33,233 nucleotides of DNA from Gnetum montanum. Lineage: Eukaryota > Streptophyta > Gnetopsida > Gnetales > Gnetaceae. Shown one piece after another: positions 10,020 to 21,170 of this stretch; the first letter of the stretch is position 1, and each line of letters begins with the position of its first letter. Under the pieces are notes generated by a model. It was not told the origin of the DNA, ran no database searches, and saw only the letters and a list, made by a program, of their open reading frames with translations. The stretch is from contig MNCI01030336.1 in NCBI GenBank assembly GCA_015680685.1, positions 460,571 to 493,803 on the forward strand. Direction: 5' to 3'. Made by a program: the position numbers and the translations under genes.

Positions 10020-10985
10020 AAAATATCAACTAGGGAAAGTTGGAAATCCTTGATAAGTTTAAGCAAGAGCCCCTTGAGCTAAAATCATTTCCCACCAGTA
10101 TGGAATACACATTTCTTAAAAATGGAAAATTGATAAGTATGAATGTGAAGCTGGCTCTGCAATAAAAAGAAAGATTGCTGAAGGTAATAAACAAATGGTC
10201 GAAAGCCTTCGCTTGGTTATATCCTGAATTAATTAGAATAGATCCTAGGATATGCCAACATAGAATTTATACTGACTCCTCCATGAAGCCTCAAAGACAA
10301 CTGTAGAGGTGATTGAACCCAAAGTTGAAGCAAGTAGTTAAGGAAGAAATTAAACAACTTCTAAAAGCAGGGTTCATATACCCCCATTGCTGACAGCAAA
10401 TGGGTTAGCACCTTAGTTATAGTACCCAAAAAGGGAGGCAAACAGAGGTAGGCATAGATTTTAGGCTACTAAATATGGCAACATTCAAAGACCACTTTCC
10501 ATTACCATTTGTAGACCAAGTCTTAGACACCATTGTAGGGCATCGCTACTATAGTTTTCTAGATGGGTATAGTGGGTACAACCAAATACAAATAGCCCTA
10601 GAAGGCCAAGCCAAGACTATGTTCACTAGTCCTTCAGGAACATTTGCATAAAAATAGATGTCGTTTGGCTTGTGCAATGTCCCTGCAACATTTCAATGAT
10701 TAGTTCTACGCATATCCTAGCAGCAGATAGGAAATGGTGTGGAGGTCTTCATGGATGACTTCTTCACCTACGGAGAAAACTTTGATCAAGCCTTGGACCG
10801 GTTGGAGCAAGTACTAAAATGATGTGTTAGAAAATAATTTAAGGCTCAACTAGCAAAAAAGCCATTTGATAGTTCAAGAAGGCATCGTACTAGGGCATAA
10901 AATTTCATGAACAAGGATAGAGGTAGACCCTGAAAAGATCAAAGTTATCCAAGGAATTATCTATCAAGTAGAAACTATAAAAGAT
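10020..10985 (+). pseudogene. E1 reverse transcriptase, decayed
   Basis: RT copies the element RNA into DNA. Recognisable in order: VVKEEIKQLLKAGFIYP (about 10330), DFRLLNMATFKDHFPLPF (10457-10510), motif A YSFLDGYSGYNQIQI with catalytic Asp at 10562, FGLCNVPATFQ, and the active-site box FMDD at 10748-10759. The family usually has FMDDF or Y.DD, so the catalytic aspartates survive. At least eight stops are scattered through the domain and the frame shifts before the connection region, so no product is possible. Confidence 0.9.
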
Positions 10986-11560
10986 ATTTGATCATTCCTT
11001 GGACACACTAGCTACTACAGAAGGTTTATTGAGAACTTTTCAAAGGTTGCAAAACCATTGGTTGAATTAACGAAAAATGACGTACCTTTCGAATGGACTA
11101 GAGAATGTAAACTAGCTTTTCAAACTTTAAAATAGAAGCTTGTAGAAACACCCATTCTACAAGCTCCTAATTGATCCAGACCATTCCACACAATGACTGA
11201 GGCATCCAACAATGCTTTCGGAGTCATAATTACATAGTTAGATGATCAAAAATGTCCTTATTACATCCACTGTGCAAGTAGAAGTATCGCTAATGCACAA
11301 CTTAACTACACTACAATAGAGAAAGAATTAATGGTTGTAGTGTTTGCACTAGAATAATTTAGGCACTATGTCTTGGGCTATAAGGTATTCATACACGTAA
11401 ATCATAATGTAATAAGGTTCCTAATGAATAAGACAATGGTAAGCCCTCACATCATATGATGGCTTATAATCTTACAAGGGTTCGTTCTTATGATGATCGA
11501 TCATAAAGGTATCGAGAATGTAGTTGCTGATCATTTATCTCAGTTGTGATGGTACAACAA
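10986..11560 (+). pseudogene. E1 RT connection and RNase H, decayed
   Basis: [20 protein letters not shown] (10992-11050) is the strongly conserved thumb/connection motif. RNase H follows: TEASNNAFGVI (about 11200), where the family has DAS, so the first catalytic Asp appears as Glu; then YYIHCASRSIANAQLNYT, TIEKELMVVVFALE and HYVLGYKVFIHVNH (to about 11405). IENVVADHLSQL (about 11510-11550) closes the domain. RNase H removes the RNA strand after minus-strand synthesis. Stops interrupt it in several places. Confidence 0.87.
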
Positions 11561-11689
11561 AGAGGATGAGTATCTAATTTCTAATTATTTTCAAGATGAA
11601 CTCCTCTTTGTAGGTGTAGTGAATAATCAATTAACCATGGAGACAAACTAGTATAGTAGCATTCTCACCTATCTCCTTACACAACAAAC

Positions 11690-12890
11690 ACACAAGGGTT
11701 TGACACCAAAAAGAAACAACAGTTTCTTCACCGAGCCAAGTATTTTATGAAAATCAATGGGAAACTTTACAAAGTAGGTCCTGATGGCTTGGTTCGATGG
11801 TGCATTCCCGATGTAGATCAACTACGAGTTCTCCAAGATGCTCATGAGGGTCCTTGTGGGGCTCATTACACTAGAAGATGAAAAGCCATTAAGATCTTTC
11901 TTGTAGGATATTATTGAACTACATTGTTTCAGGATGCCTATTGTTTTGTCCAATATTGTGAGCATTGTCAATATGATGGAGGGATGATTGCTAGAATAGA
12001 GGGTTTGCAACAATGGATCCAACATTTATAACCCTTTGACATTTGGGGAATTGATTTTATGGGGCCGATTAAACCAATGTCTAATGGAAAAGCTTATATT
12101 ATTGTTGTCGTTGATTACTTTACAAAATGGGTAGAAGTAGCTACTATTAAGGATTGTACATCATCCATAGCTACATGATTTGTTCAACAACAAAACATAA
12201 ATAGGTTTGGTGTGCCTTGTGCACTTATTTCAGACAATGGTACACACTTCACAGGTGCAACTTTTTGAAAAAAATTAATGCAACACCTAGGGGTTGAGCA
12301 CAAACTGACTACACCATATTACCCCCAAGCGAATGGTCAAGCCGAAGTCACCAACAGGGAGATTACGAAGATATTGACAAGAACCATTAGCAAGTTTAGG
12401 CAAGATTGGATCACTAAACTAAACGATGCTCTTTGGGCATACTACTCCACATGGAAACTCCCTATAGGGTAATCTCCCTATGAGTTAGTGTACGGTAAAT
12501 TACCAATACTTCCCATTCAAACTGAGCTCTATACACTCTCCACAACATGTGACCTTAAACTTGACCTTAATCTAGCACAAAAACAACGGTTGATGATCCT
12601 TAACCTGCTAGATGAGAACCAATTGGTTGCCCTATCATCTAACGAATTGCACAAGGCCTTCAATAAACAACGTCATGACCTTATCAACTAGGAGATAAGG
12701 TTCTCTACAGGAATCCCACACATGTGCCACAATGTACCAAATTTCAAATGCTGTGGGAAGGACCTTATGTCATTCATGAAACTTTTCCTTCAAGGGCCAT
12801 GATGATATACAAACCTAAGAGCCAGGATAAGAAATTGTTGATCAATTTCCAACAAACCAAACCTTTCTATGAGCTTAGGTTAGCCAGTAC
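11690..12890 (+). pseudogene. E1 integrase (HHCC, DDE, GPY-like), decayed
   Basis: Integrase joins the element cDNA to the host genome. The zinc domain keeps H...H (DAHEGPCGAHYTRR, about 11838) and CEHC (about 11960), but the frame changes in between. The catalytic triad is intact in one frame: Asp in WGIDFMGPI (12053), Asp in ISDNGTHF (12233) and Glu in QANGQAEV (12344). The Asp-Glu gap is 36 residues where 35 is usual, and a stop lies in between. The C-terminal part has WEGPYVIHETFPS (about 12751), the GPY/F-like module, and no chromodomain, which excludes chromoviruses. The readable end is near 12890. Confidence 0.9.
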
Positions 12891-14881
12891 TCATACTACC
12901 TCTGTTGGTGGACAACCTTGCTCACTATTTCGAATCTCCTCCTTCTAACTCAGTCGTGGGGGAGATGGCCACCAATGCTAACCATTCTAGGCCCTCAGCT
13001 TTTTATATTTCTTGTTTTACACCTTTTTTTTGCACATTTTTTCAAATTTACTTATTTTGTCTTATACCATCGTTACCATTTTTACTATTTCTTTATTTGG
13101 TTGATTTACTTTTATTCATCTTAGAATAAGTGCTCATGATGGTGGATTGTACTATAATAGTATTGATTGCTAATGTTTGGTTTTTATCTTTGATTCTCAA
13201 TGTTGATATTAAGATATGGTGCTTTTGATAAAATAGGCAATGAGTCCACATCGCCCATTCACCTGTTCCACTCTATGGTCTCCCTTGGTTTTAGAGCTAT
13301 ACTATCCCTTTTTCTAATTAAACGTATTAATGAATTGGTGGCTTGGTATTCTTCAAACTGAGGAAGGACTCAATGGATGAAAAGGATTTGACTTCAAGGA
13401 AACTTGATGCAGGTGTGTTAGCTATTCTTTTGGGTGCTTGGATGCTTTTTCTTGGGTTTTCTACCATTCTGCCATTGATCAAATATCAAGAAGCTAAGTG
13501 AATAAAAATAAGTCTTTGCATGGTATGGTTCTCACAAAAAAAGAAAAAAAAAGTGGGAATTCAAAGCACACCCCTTAGACACAATATAGCAATATGGGTT
13601 ACAAGCACTGGTTATGGCACTAGAAAGACATGTTACCTATGCTTGAAGGTTCCCTCTAACTAAGGCCCTTCCTTGCTTCCTGCTTCTCCATCTCGCTCTT
13701 CTTGGAATGGTGGTGACTCTTTAGGGAAGCATTCTTGTTACTTCAGGGGGATAGATTGGCCAAGTGTATTGATGCGAGGTCACTAGATATGGTTGGTTTG
13801 AGTCTGGATTTGAAATGAGTTCTACTCAGTCACATTAACCATGACATACAAAAGGGACTTTACACAACCTTACTCTTGGGATTCCATTCCATTTTCTACA
13901 CTCCATATTTCTTCCCATTTTCCACCTCATTGCCGATTTTATGATTAGTCCATATCTTGGTTGATGCATTGTTTTTCCTTGGTAAATTCTTGTGGGTAAG
14001 TTTTTAATTCTTTCTTCCAAATGACATTCTTAGAGCCTATGGACTCTTTGGTTTGTGGGTTTGTTAGGGCATAAAGGGCATGAGCCTACTTTAGGGAGGA
14101 TCCACTAGCATTTCTTTTTGGTACAATTGTTAAGTTCTTTTCTTAAACATTCTCTATAATCAACCATTTCTCATTTCATCCCCATCTTTGACATCCATTT
14201 TATTGGTGTTGCCATTATTATTTTTCCCCTCTTTCTTATTCCTTATATTTTTCCATCTTATTGCTACCGGAGGTACGCTCTTAGTTGTGGGGGCCCTAGC
14301 ACAAATTTTTCAATTTCTCCATTCTACTACTTACCTAACCCCTACACCTTGGGTAGTTATTAGTAATAAACCTCTAACCTAGTTTTTGCCATAACCATAA
14401 CCTAGCCAATGTGCTTTATATCAAGGCAAGGTATCAACTGCATTATGGTTTACTTATCCTTGCTCATTCGTGACTATGTTGTGTGTGCAGATGGCGATTA
14501 CATAAACTATGGACTGGAATAGGAGGAAGCACTTAGGATGGACTGGAGCTGGCACGTTTATGTTGGGAACAAGTCTGGTCACATGGCTATGGGTAAACAA
14601 TGAAGGGCAAAATCTTAGCATTGGAAACAACACACCTCATTTTCTTTTCTCCCACTTTTTCTCTTCAAGTTATCAAGTGAAGGTCTGGATGTCATCCATG
14701 TACAATGTTCACCACAAAGGGTGTAAACACCAATGTTGTAATATGTTTATCGATCCATTCATTGGGCACTTTGAGTCTGTTATTCCTCATTGCTGTCAAT
14801 TTTCATTCAGTTAATAATTCCATACCTTCCCAATATTTTGTAAGGAACTCAAGCATAAGTTTTCATTCAATTGTGGGGGTA
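12891..14881 (+). other. E1 3' noncoding region with three purine tracts
   Basis: About 1.9 kb lies between integrase and the 3' LTR with no long intact frame. AGTCGTGGGGG lies at 12952-12962, AGTTGTGGGGG at 14283-14293, and AATTGTGGGGG at 14869-14879 next to the LTR; the last is the expected polypurine tract for plus-strand priming. The segment before the middle tract (about 14050-14280) shares a hydrophobic reading with element C. A splice-acceptor-like TGTGTGTGCAG ends at 14490. Much of this region has counterparts in E2 (22029-24042), A and C. Confidence 0.75.
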
Positions 14882-15328
14882 TGATGAGCCGTAATATCGC
14901 GACCATGATATCACGTACGTGATATTTTGGCCTTCCACGTGATATCGCGTATGCAATATCGTGTCCTACCTCATTACCTATAAATAAGAGGCGGGTGCAC
15001 TTGGTTTGCATAGTTAGTCTTAGTTCCTTACCCAAACTCTTGCATTTTTTCCCTCTTAGAGTTAGAATTATTTCTGCATGTGCGCAGTAGGAGTCATAAA
15101 GTGAATGGATCATTATTTGAGCATTGTGTACCTGAGCACACCTTGTGTACAGTAATAAAGATGAACTTTGTGATAAACCTTGCAGCATATATAATAGATT
15201 AATTAATGTTAATTACTATTACTTAATGCTTTCCTTAGTTTATTAATGATTCTCTCTCACCCTACAGCTCTCCTAAGTAAGCACACATAGTATAATCACT
15301 TCGAGCATGTGTGTAACACTTGGTAACC
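14882..15328 (+). repeat. E1 3' LTR (447 bp, cut by the gap)
   Basis: This starts TGATGAGCCG directly after the purine tract and aligns without indels to the 5' LTR through TTGGTAACC, where the Ns begin. It carries the perfect palindrome at 14908-14925, TATAAATA at 14979 and AATAAA at 15154-15159. By hand count about 50 of 447 positions differ from the 5' LTR. Confidence 0.9.
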
Positions 15329-15940
15329 NNNNNNNNNNNNNNNNNNNNNNNNNNNNNNNNNNNNNNNNNNNNNNNNNNNNNNNNNNNNNNNNNNNNNNNN
15401 NNNNNNNNNNNNNNNNNNNNNNNNNNNNNNNNNNNNNNNNNNNNNNNNNNNNNNNNNNNNNNNNNNNNNNNNNNNNNNNNNNNNNNNNNNNNNNNNNNNN
15501 NNNNNNNNNNNNNNNNNNNNNNNNNNNNNNNNNNNNNNNNNNNNNNNNNNNNNNNNNNNNNNNNNNNNNNNNNNNNNNNNNNNNNNNNNNNNNNNNNNNN
15601 NNNNNNNNNNNNNNNNNNNNNNNNNNNNNNNNNNNNNNNNNNNNNNNNNNNNNNNNNNNNNNNNNNNNNNNNNNNNNNNNNNNNNNNNNNNNNNNNNNNN
15701 NNNNNNNNNNNNNNNNNNNNNNNNNNNNNNNNNNNNNNNNNNNNNNNNNNNNNNNNNNNNNNNNNNNNNNNNNNNNNNNNNNNNNNNNNNNNNNNNNNNN
15801 NNNNNNNNNNNNNNNNNNNNNNNNNNNNNNNNNNNNNNNNNNNNNNNNNNNNNNNNNNNNNNNNNNNNNNNNNNNNNNNNNNNNNNNNNNNNNNNNNNNN
15901 NNNNNNNNNNNNNNNNNNNNNNNNNNNNNNNNNNNNNNNN
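15329..15940. other. assembly gap (612 Ns)
   Basis: This run of N hides the rest of E1's 3' LTR (about 380 bases expected), E1's target-site duplication and the middle of A's 3' LTR. Open frames across the Ns are meaningless. Confidence 0.98.
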
Positions 15941-16125
15941 GCTAAAACTACAAAATGAAACTACAAGAATCTACCCAAGGATGGAATAAAATTTATTCAA
16001 ATTGTGTGCCCAAGTGTTGTATTTATAGGTAGGCACACATCCCACAATATCAGATATCTGATAATGTAGCATGAGATCCAATATCGAGGCTAAGATTTAT
16101 AGCTACTGAAAGGCATAATTCATCA
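15941..16125 (-). mobile_element. Element A, 3' LTR, proximal (U3) part
   Basis: On the minus strand the LTR begins TGATGAATTATG at 16125, directly after the purine tract. It carries a perfect 16-base palindrome (16048-16063, half-site TATCAGAT) and a TATA box (TATTTATA on the plus strand, 16020-16027). The text after TATA (CACTTGGGCACACAATTTG) resembles the R region of E2 more than that of E1. It is cut by the gap. Confidence 0.75.
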
Positions 16126-18485
16126 TACCCCCATGACTAAATAAAAACTCATCCTTAAGTGAACAAAAGAAGAAACAAGTTCCTTATAAAATATTGAGAA
16201 GGTATAGGATTATTGACTAACTATAACTACTGAATGACTCTAAGTGTCATAGCGGTGTGTACAAAAATGACACAGTTACATGATAAAACAAAAACAAAAC
16301 AAAACAAAATAAAATTTGAAATGGCTTGATGTAGTTCATATTTCAAACGATGGTGGCTCTTCCATTGACTTCTTCCCTTTATTGTCAGGATTTTGAAAAG
16401 TTTCTCCTCTTTTGTCCCTAACTTCTTTTTCCATATGTCCTCTCTATTAAGTATGGCACATAAACTTCTTCAATTTTCACTGTAGCATCAGTCTACTTAT
16501 TCTACCAAAATTGGTAGGTTTCTCCTAAGTTCCATTCATTCCTATTGGTTAGTGTGGGCCATAATGGAGATGCTTGGAGTTACATCTTCACTGCTTTTGG
16601 AGAAAATTCCATAAAGTAGCCAAAATTTAGTTCCATGATGATCATGAACATGATCGATCTTCTTGGATGGCTTGGAGACAATCTGGTGACAACATGAGGC
16701 ATTGTCCTTGTTTAGGTGCTTGTGGAATTTCTACCTCTTCTTAGATTGAGTGCTCTATAGTAAGATTTTCTTGATGAATCTCATATGATTAAGCCTCCTT
16801 CTCTATGTGTTCTGCTTGTGGGGTTTGTTCCCTTGCTTGGCCTCTCCCATGGCCTATGGGTCTTTTGCATCCATGTTATGATGGTCCTCCTTCTAGTATC
16901 CTCTTCAAGGTCATCTAAAATCAACAAGGGTTTGAAATTATTAGGGTATTCCTATCAATTCTTAATAGTTCTTTACCTTGATCATACCCTTGCTTAGATC
17001 AATTTATTATTACGATTGCATAGTTTGAAATTTTTTTAATAAGGAACCCCTTAGTGTTATATTTTTTAGTTACTTATGACCTTCTATCATTTTCCTTCCT
17101 TATTATGGCCTAAAATAGTTGATATGGTTTATTAAGGGTATTATTTAAATCTTTCTAGCCTTAGTTTGATTGATTAACTTTAAGGTTCTTATTATTTCTT
17201 TGTACTTACCCTTTATAGTATCTTTCGAACATTAGGAATTTTAGGCTCAAATTTTCAAATTTTCATTAACTTACATCACATAATGCACAAATTTTTATTT
17301 GCTTATATCATGCAATGCACATCCCCCCCTTCCCCCATGACTAAGTTGAGTGCTTTGAGATCGCTAGATTTAAGACTTATGGAAATCGAAGCTACGAGGA
17401 TGAAGTTATGGTCTTTGGAAGCTAGTATGTAAGAGGGTTGAGAAAAAATTCCAAAAACTTCTCTTGCTACAAATGAGAGATGAAAAATTTCACTAATTCC
17501 TACATGTATATATACTATTTTTATATGCATGACATTGTAGATCATACATTGTAGATATGACATCATAGGTAACTATGACATTGTGACTACGATGTCATCA
17601 TTAAAAAAATTCAAAATTTTCATTAATTTTTCTTGGAAAAAATGAGTCAAATGAAATTCTTGAAAGATATAAAGCTTATCTAGGGTCATGGGCCATGAGT
17701 GATGCATGGTTTTCAACAAGTTAGTGTTCAATGTTCATGAAGAAGAAATCTTGAGCAATGCAATTTTATGGTATGGATGAGAAATGGCTAATGAATTTTT
17801 GATGTATGGATAGATTATTAGATGATATGGAAAATTTATTAGATGTTTTGGAAGCACAAGATGATGTGGAATTACTTGGCAAGTATGAAATGCAAGAGTT
17901 ATACAAGTGGATCCTCACCAAAGCAAGCTCCAGCTCGTAATGCCCTTGTATAACCACACATAAATGTGTCCTTAGGTACTTAAGGAGTTGAATGTAAGAC
18001 ATAACTATCTAGCAAAACACACATGTTAGTATCACTATATTAGGAAAATAATGCTATATTATACAAAACCACAAGTTATGATTAAATATACAATGAGGTA
18101 AAATGAACTATAGAAAGGATTGCTGAAATTGGAATGTGAGGTATCTTACCATAGGCATAATGAATTCTTATGTTTTATTAGTGGTTAAAGTAATCATTAG
18201 CCCTTTGTTTAAGATTCAAACCAAGTCTATACACATGCTAGTGACATTACATTGTTTCATCTCTTAGAATTACAATTGTAAGACTACTATTGATGCAAGG
18301 AGTATTGTCACTTGGTGTATTGTCCAAGGGAGGAGTTTATTCATGACACTTTTTTATTTTTTTATATTTTTGAGAAGTTGCCTACCTTCAGGTATAGGTA
18401 ACATGTCTTTCCAATGGGATCCCCATAAATTTATTCTATGCTCTTTTTATTTTTATTTGTTTCAACCTTACTAGAGGACTACTAA
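16126..18485 (-). mobile_element. Element A, 3' noncoding region (left part)
   Basis: CCCCCATGACT at 16128-16138 is the polypurine tract on the minus strand. The following 150 bases match the inverse of E1's sequence just before its LTR (GTTCCTTATAAAATATTG, GGTATAGGATTATT). A second tract lies at 17332-17342. At 18386-18415 a GGTAACATGTCTTTC motif matches E1 around 13635 in inverse; the same motif recurs at 25050, so part of the region seems duplicated within A. It ends at the E2 insertion. No gene is seen. Confidence 0.7.
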
Positions 18486-18512
18486 TGAATCATCAGTTGG
18501 CTGGGCTATCCA

Positions 18513-18610
18513 ATAACAAGGCTCTGATAATAAGGCTCCGATAATAGGGCTTTGATAATAAGGCTCTAATAACAAGGCTTCGATGACAAGGCTCTAATAA
18601 TAAGGCTCTA
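18513..18610 (+). repeat. E2 U3 array, seven 14-bp units
   Basis: Seven contiguous 14-base units of the form ATAAYAAGGCTCTG, 98 bases in all, each differing by one to three bases. The array lies about 100 bases upstream of TATA. The 3' LTR holds 11 units at the same place, so copy number changes between LTRs. Confidence 0.9.
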
Positions 18611-18649
18611 ATGTTGAGTACCTAATGTTGGAGTGTTGATGTCAGGTAT

Positions 18650-18716
18650 TCGACGTTGAAGCCTAGATGCAATGTCGGGCATTCAACGTCGAGGGGTATA
18701 CACTAGCCTATAAATA
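18650..18716 (+). promoter_or_regulatory. E2 U3 inverted repeat and TATA box
   Basis: TCGACGTTGAA (18650-18660) and TTCAACGTCGA (18682-18692) are perfect 11-base inverted arms separated by 21 bases. TATAAATA follows at 18709-18716. In the 3' LTR the arms are decayed (about 24260-24300) while TATAAATA is kept at 24320-24327. This sits where E1, A, C and D carry GATATC palindromes. Confidence 0.7.
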
Positions 18717-19426
18717 TAGCACCTAGGCTCCCAATTTGGCATGATTTTTTTTGTTACTTTTCAGTCAATGTAGTGAAGCTCTTGCAGTTTATTCTCTCTA
18801 GAGTTAGAATACTTTCTAAGTGCCTACAGAAGGAGTCCAAGTGTGTATGGTTCTTTGTTCAAACATTGATGTACCTAAGCATAGTAGTGTGACAAGAATA
18901 AAAAGAAACTCTTTTAACAATCCTTGCAACATTGAGAATAGATTAATGTTTCTTTTAATACACTTTACTTTACTAAATTTTAATTAAGCAATTAATTTCA
19001 ATTTATTAATGAACACAAGCATGACCACTTTGAGGATACATATAGTACTTGGTAACCCAACAATGTTTAACGTTTGGTAGCCTAGCAACACTATATGTGT
19101 TTAGCATGTGTCTAGGAAAGTGGGGTAGTTGCTTGTGTTAGGCTAGCTAGGCAGTATATGAATTAGATCTTCAATTACTTTACCTTTCATTCTTGTTGTA
19201 GGCAATCAAATCTATAAACATAAAATAATAAACATCATATACCTCACTTTGGACTAAACCATATGTGACAAAGCTACCACTAGTCCAAGTGGGAAGACAA
19301 CAAACTACAATCAAAGCATAACAATCTAGATACCACAACTAGTCGCATCCATGGAATTTGATCGAATCATCTGTGAATGCTTGTGATTCGTATGGTTGAG
19401 TGTAGGGGCACCTCGTCACTCATCAT

Positions 19427-19444
19427 TGGTGCCATTATCGAGGA
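19427..19444 (+). other. E2 primer-binding site, tRNA-Asp-like
   Basis: TGGTGCCATTATCGAGGA agrees with the remembered tRNA-Asp complement at 13 of 18 positions. All five differences are C-to-T or G-to-A, as expected from deamination of a methylated copy. Confidence 0.78.
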
Positions 19445-19551
19445 TGGTGGTAGTTATCTAGATTAGTTATATTATACAAGGTCATTGTAAAGACATTAAT
19501 GATATATCTTTCTAAAAAATATTAACTCACACACATCGTAAACTAATAACA

Positions 19552-21170
19552 ATGTATCTCTCATATGGAAGTGACTATGCATTGTATAGTGAACACATTT
19601 ATTAGAGAAATAACGAGATGTACAATGAAGAAAATTGGAGTGACCAACCTTATGCAGGGGTTTCTTATGATCATGATCACCCTAACAACACTCAAAGACT
19701 AAATTCACCTAAGGTAGAAAATCTTGGAGGAGATGACATAATTCCTGAGCTAGGGGAGGTCTCAAGGCCTAAGAACTTCTCAAAACCAAGAGATGATAAA
19801 TGAAGGAACCTTGAGGAACATCATAGAAGCTATGGAAATCCTTCTAGTTCCTCATCTTCCTCTTTTCTTTCAATGTCTAGTTCTAATGAAGATGAATGTA
19901 GGTATGAAGATAAAGCTCCACTACAGGGTTGGAATAGAAATAAAAATCAAACCCATAGACACACTCAAGGTCATCAACATGAACACAAGTCCAGTCGTCA
20001 CCATCAACCAAATAGAGATTTTCCTCACAACTTGTTTGATGACGATGAACCCTTCTTGGCTACTAAGAGCATGATGAAGATAATAGAGGCCATTAAGATA
20101 TCTCACAGGCATCGCAAAGAGAGTCACCTACCTAATCTTGATATGAATAATATCCCTAAATTTGCAGGAGGCTATGATTTAGATCCACAAGATCATTTAC
20201 AAGCCTTGCATGATGCTTGTATTTGTTACAACATTGAAATTGCATGGCAAAAGCTTAAGCTCTTTCCTAGGACACTAATTGATAGAGCCAAAGTGTGGTA
20301 TAGATCATTGAGATTGAATTCAATCTGACAATGGTTCATAATGCTAGAACTATTCAATGAAAAATACCAAACTTATGCAAGAGTGTCCAATTTGAGGAGA
20401 TAGATCCAAGAATGGAAGCAAGAACAACATGAACCCTTGGACATGGCCTTAGATAGATATTATGCCTTACTAAATAGATGCCTAGGCCATGGTTTTTCCA
20501 AGGAAAGGTAATTTTTCCACATCATAGATGGGCTTTGTAATGAAACAAGGGAGACCCTTGGGATGTATGCCTAAGGGCAATTATACAAAATCCAAGCTCA
20601 TCAAATCCGAGAGTTAATCAAGCATGTGGTAAAAGAAGAAGGAGAGATATGCAAATGGGAGAATGTTGAGAAATATCAATGGGATCCAACTCTTTAACAA
20701 AAGGAGGTCCAAATCTATGGTAAGGAGAATAAAACTGCTCTTAATAAGGTGATTCCGCAATAAACCTTGCCGATACAAGAGTTTATTAATGAACTAGAAG
20801 CAAAGTTTAATAGGATACCAAATGGATATATGAAAATGTTACAACTCTCATTAAGATAGTCAAGGAAAGAATCATGCAAAACAAGCTAGGTGATCACACT
20901 AAACAAAGGATACAGAACCAAGAAATAGCTAGGAAAACTTTTTGGCAAACGGGAAAAATGGCTAAAGAAAGTGAGGCTATAGACTCAATCACAAACGAAG
21001 ATAATGGGTGTAACATCTGCATATATGACCATCCAAAGGGCCATTGCCCAGTCTTGTTGCATCTACAAGAGTATTGGGTAGGTGCCTTAAATTTGAAGTT
21101 TGTGCAAAGGCACATGCCTGGGAGATTTCCTCTTCCACAAGGTAATTATAAACAATCTCACAATTGATCG
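19552..21170 (+). pseudogene. E2 gag, decayed
   Basis: The start ATG at 19552 (MYLSYGSDYALY) is chosen because the frame leads into ENWSDQPYAGVSY, which A's gag shares (ENWSKQPQARVSY). After a serine run and an acidic/histidine-rich stretch, the capsid reads DMNNIPKFAGGYDLDPQDHL (20140-20199), LFPRTLIDRAKVWYRSL (20262-20312) and NLRR..IQEWKQEQHEPLDMALDRYYALLNRCLGHGF, typical of Athila/Tat gag. A zinc-knuckle variant CNICIYDHPKGHC (CX2CX3HX4C) lies near 21009-21048. There are about seven stops and a frame change near 20850. It lacks the long N-terminal extension of E1 gag. Confidence 0.85.

Larger units (their letters stand above)
5787..15328 (+). mobile_element. Element E1: Ty3/gypsy LTR retrotransposon, Athila/Tat-like, complete but decayed
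   Basis: The order is 5' LTR (5787-6612), PBS (6614), gag (6750-8674), protease, RT, RNase H, integrase (to about 12890), a 1.9-kb noncoding 3' region, purine tract, then 3' LTR from 14882 running into the gap. Integrase after RNase H defines Ty3/gypsy. The lack of a chromodomain, the tRNA-Asp-like PBS and the long 3' region point to the Athila/Tat side. In-frame stops occur in every domain, so it is inactive. The two LTRs are about 89% identical over the 447 bases that can be compared by hand, so the insertion is old. If both LTRs are 826 bases, the element ends near 15707, inside the gap. Confidence 0.92.
18486..19425 (+). repeat. E2 5' LTR (~940 bp)
   Basis: The LTR ends in CTCATCA directly before the PBS. 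Its last 190 bases are the close inverse of A's LTR end (28517-28700), so E2 and A are sisters in U5. It contains the 14-bp array, an inverted repeat and a TATA box in U3. Confidence 0.8.

Noticed and set aside
14188-14382. Hydrophobic 64-codon frame in E1 as an envelope protein
   Set aside because: The frame conserved with element C is a different one; this frame has no counterpart and is short.
15307-15958. Long open frames of about 210 codons
   Set aside because: They run through Ns.
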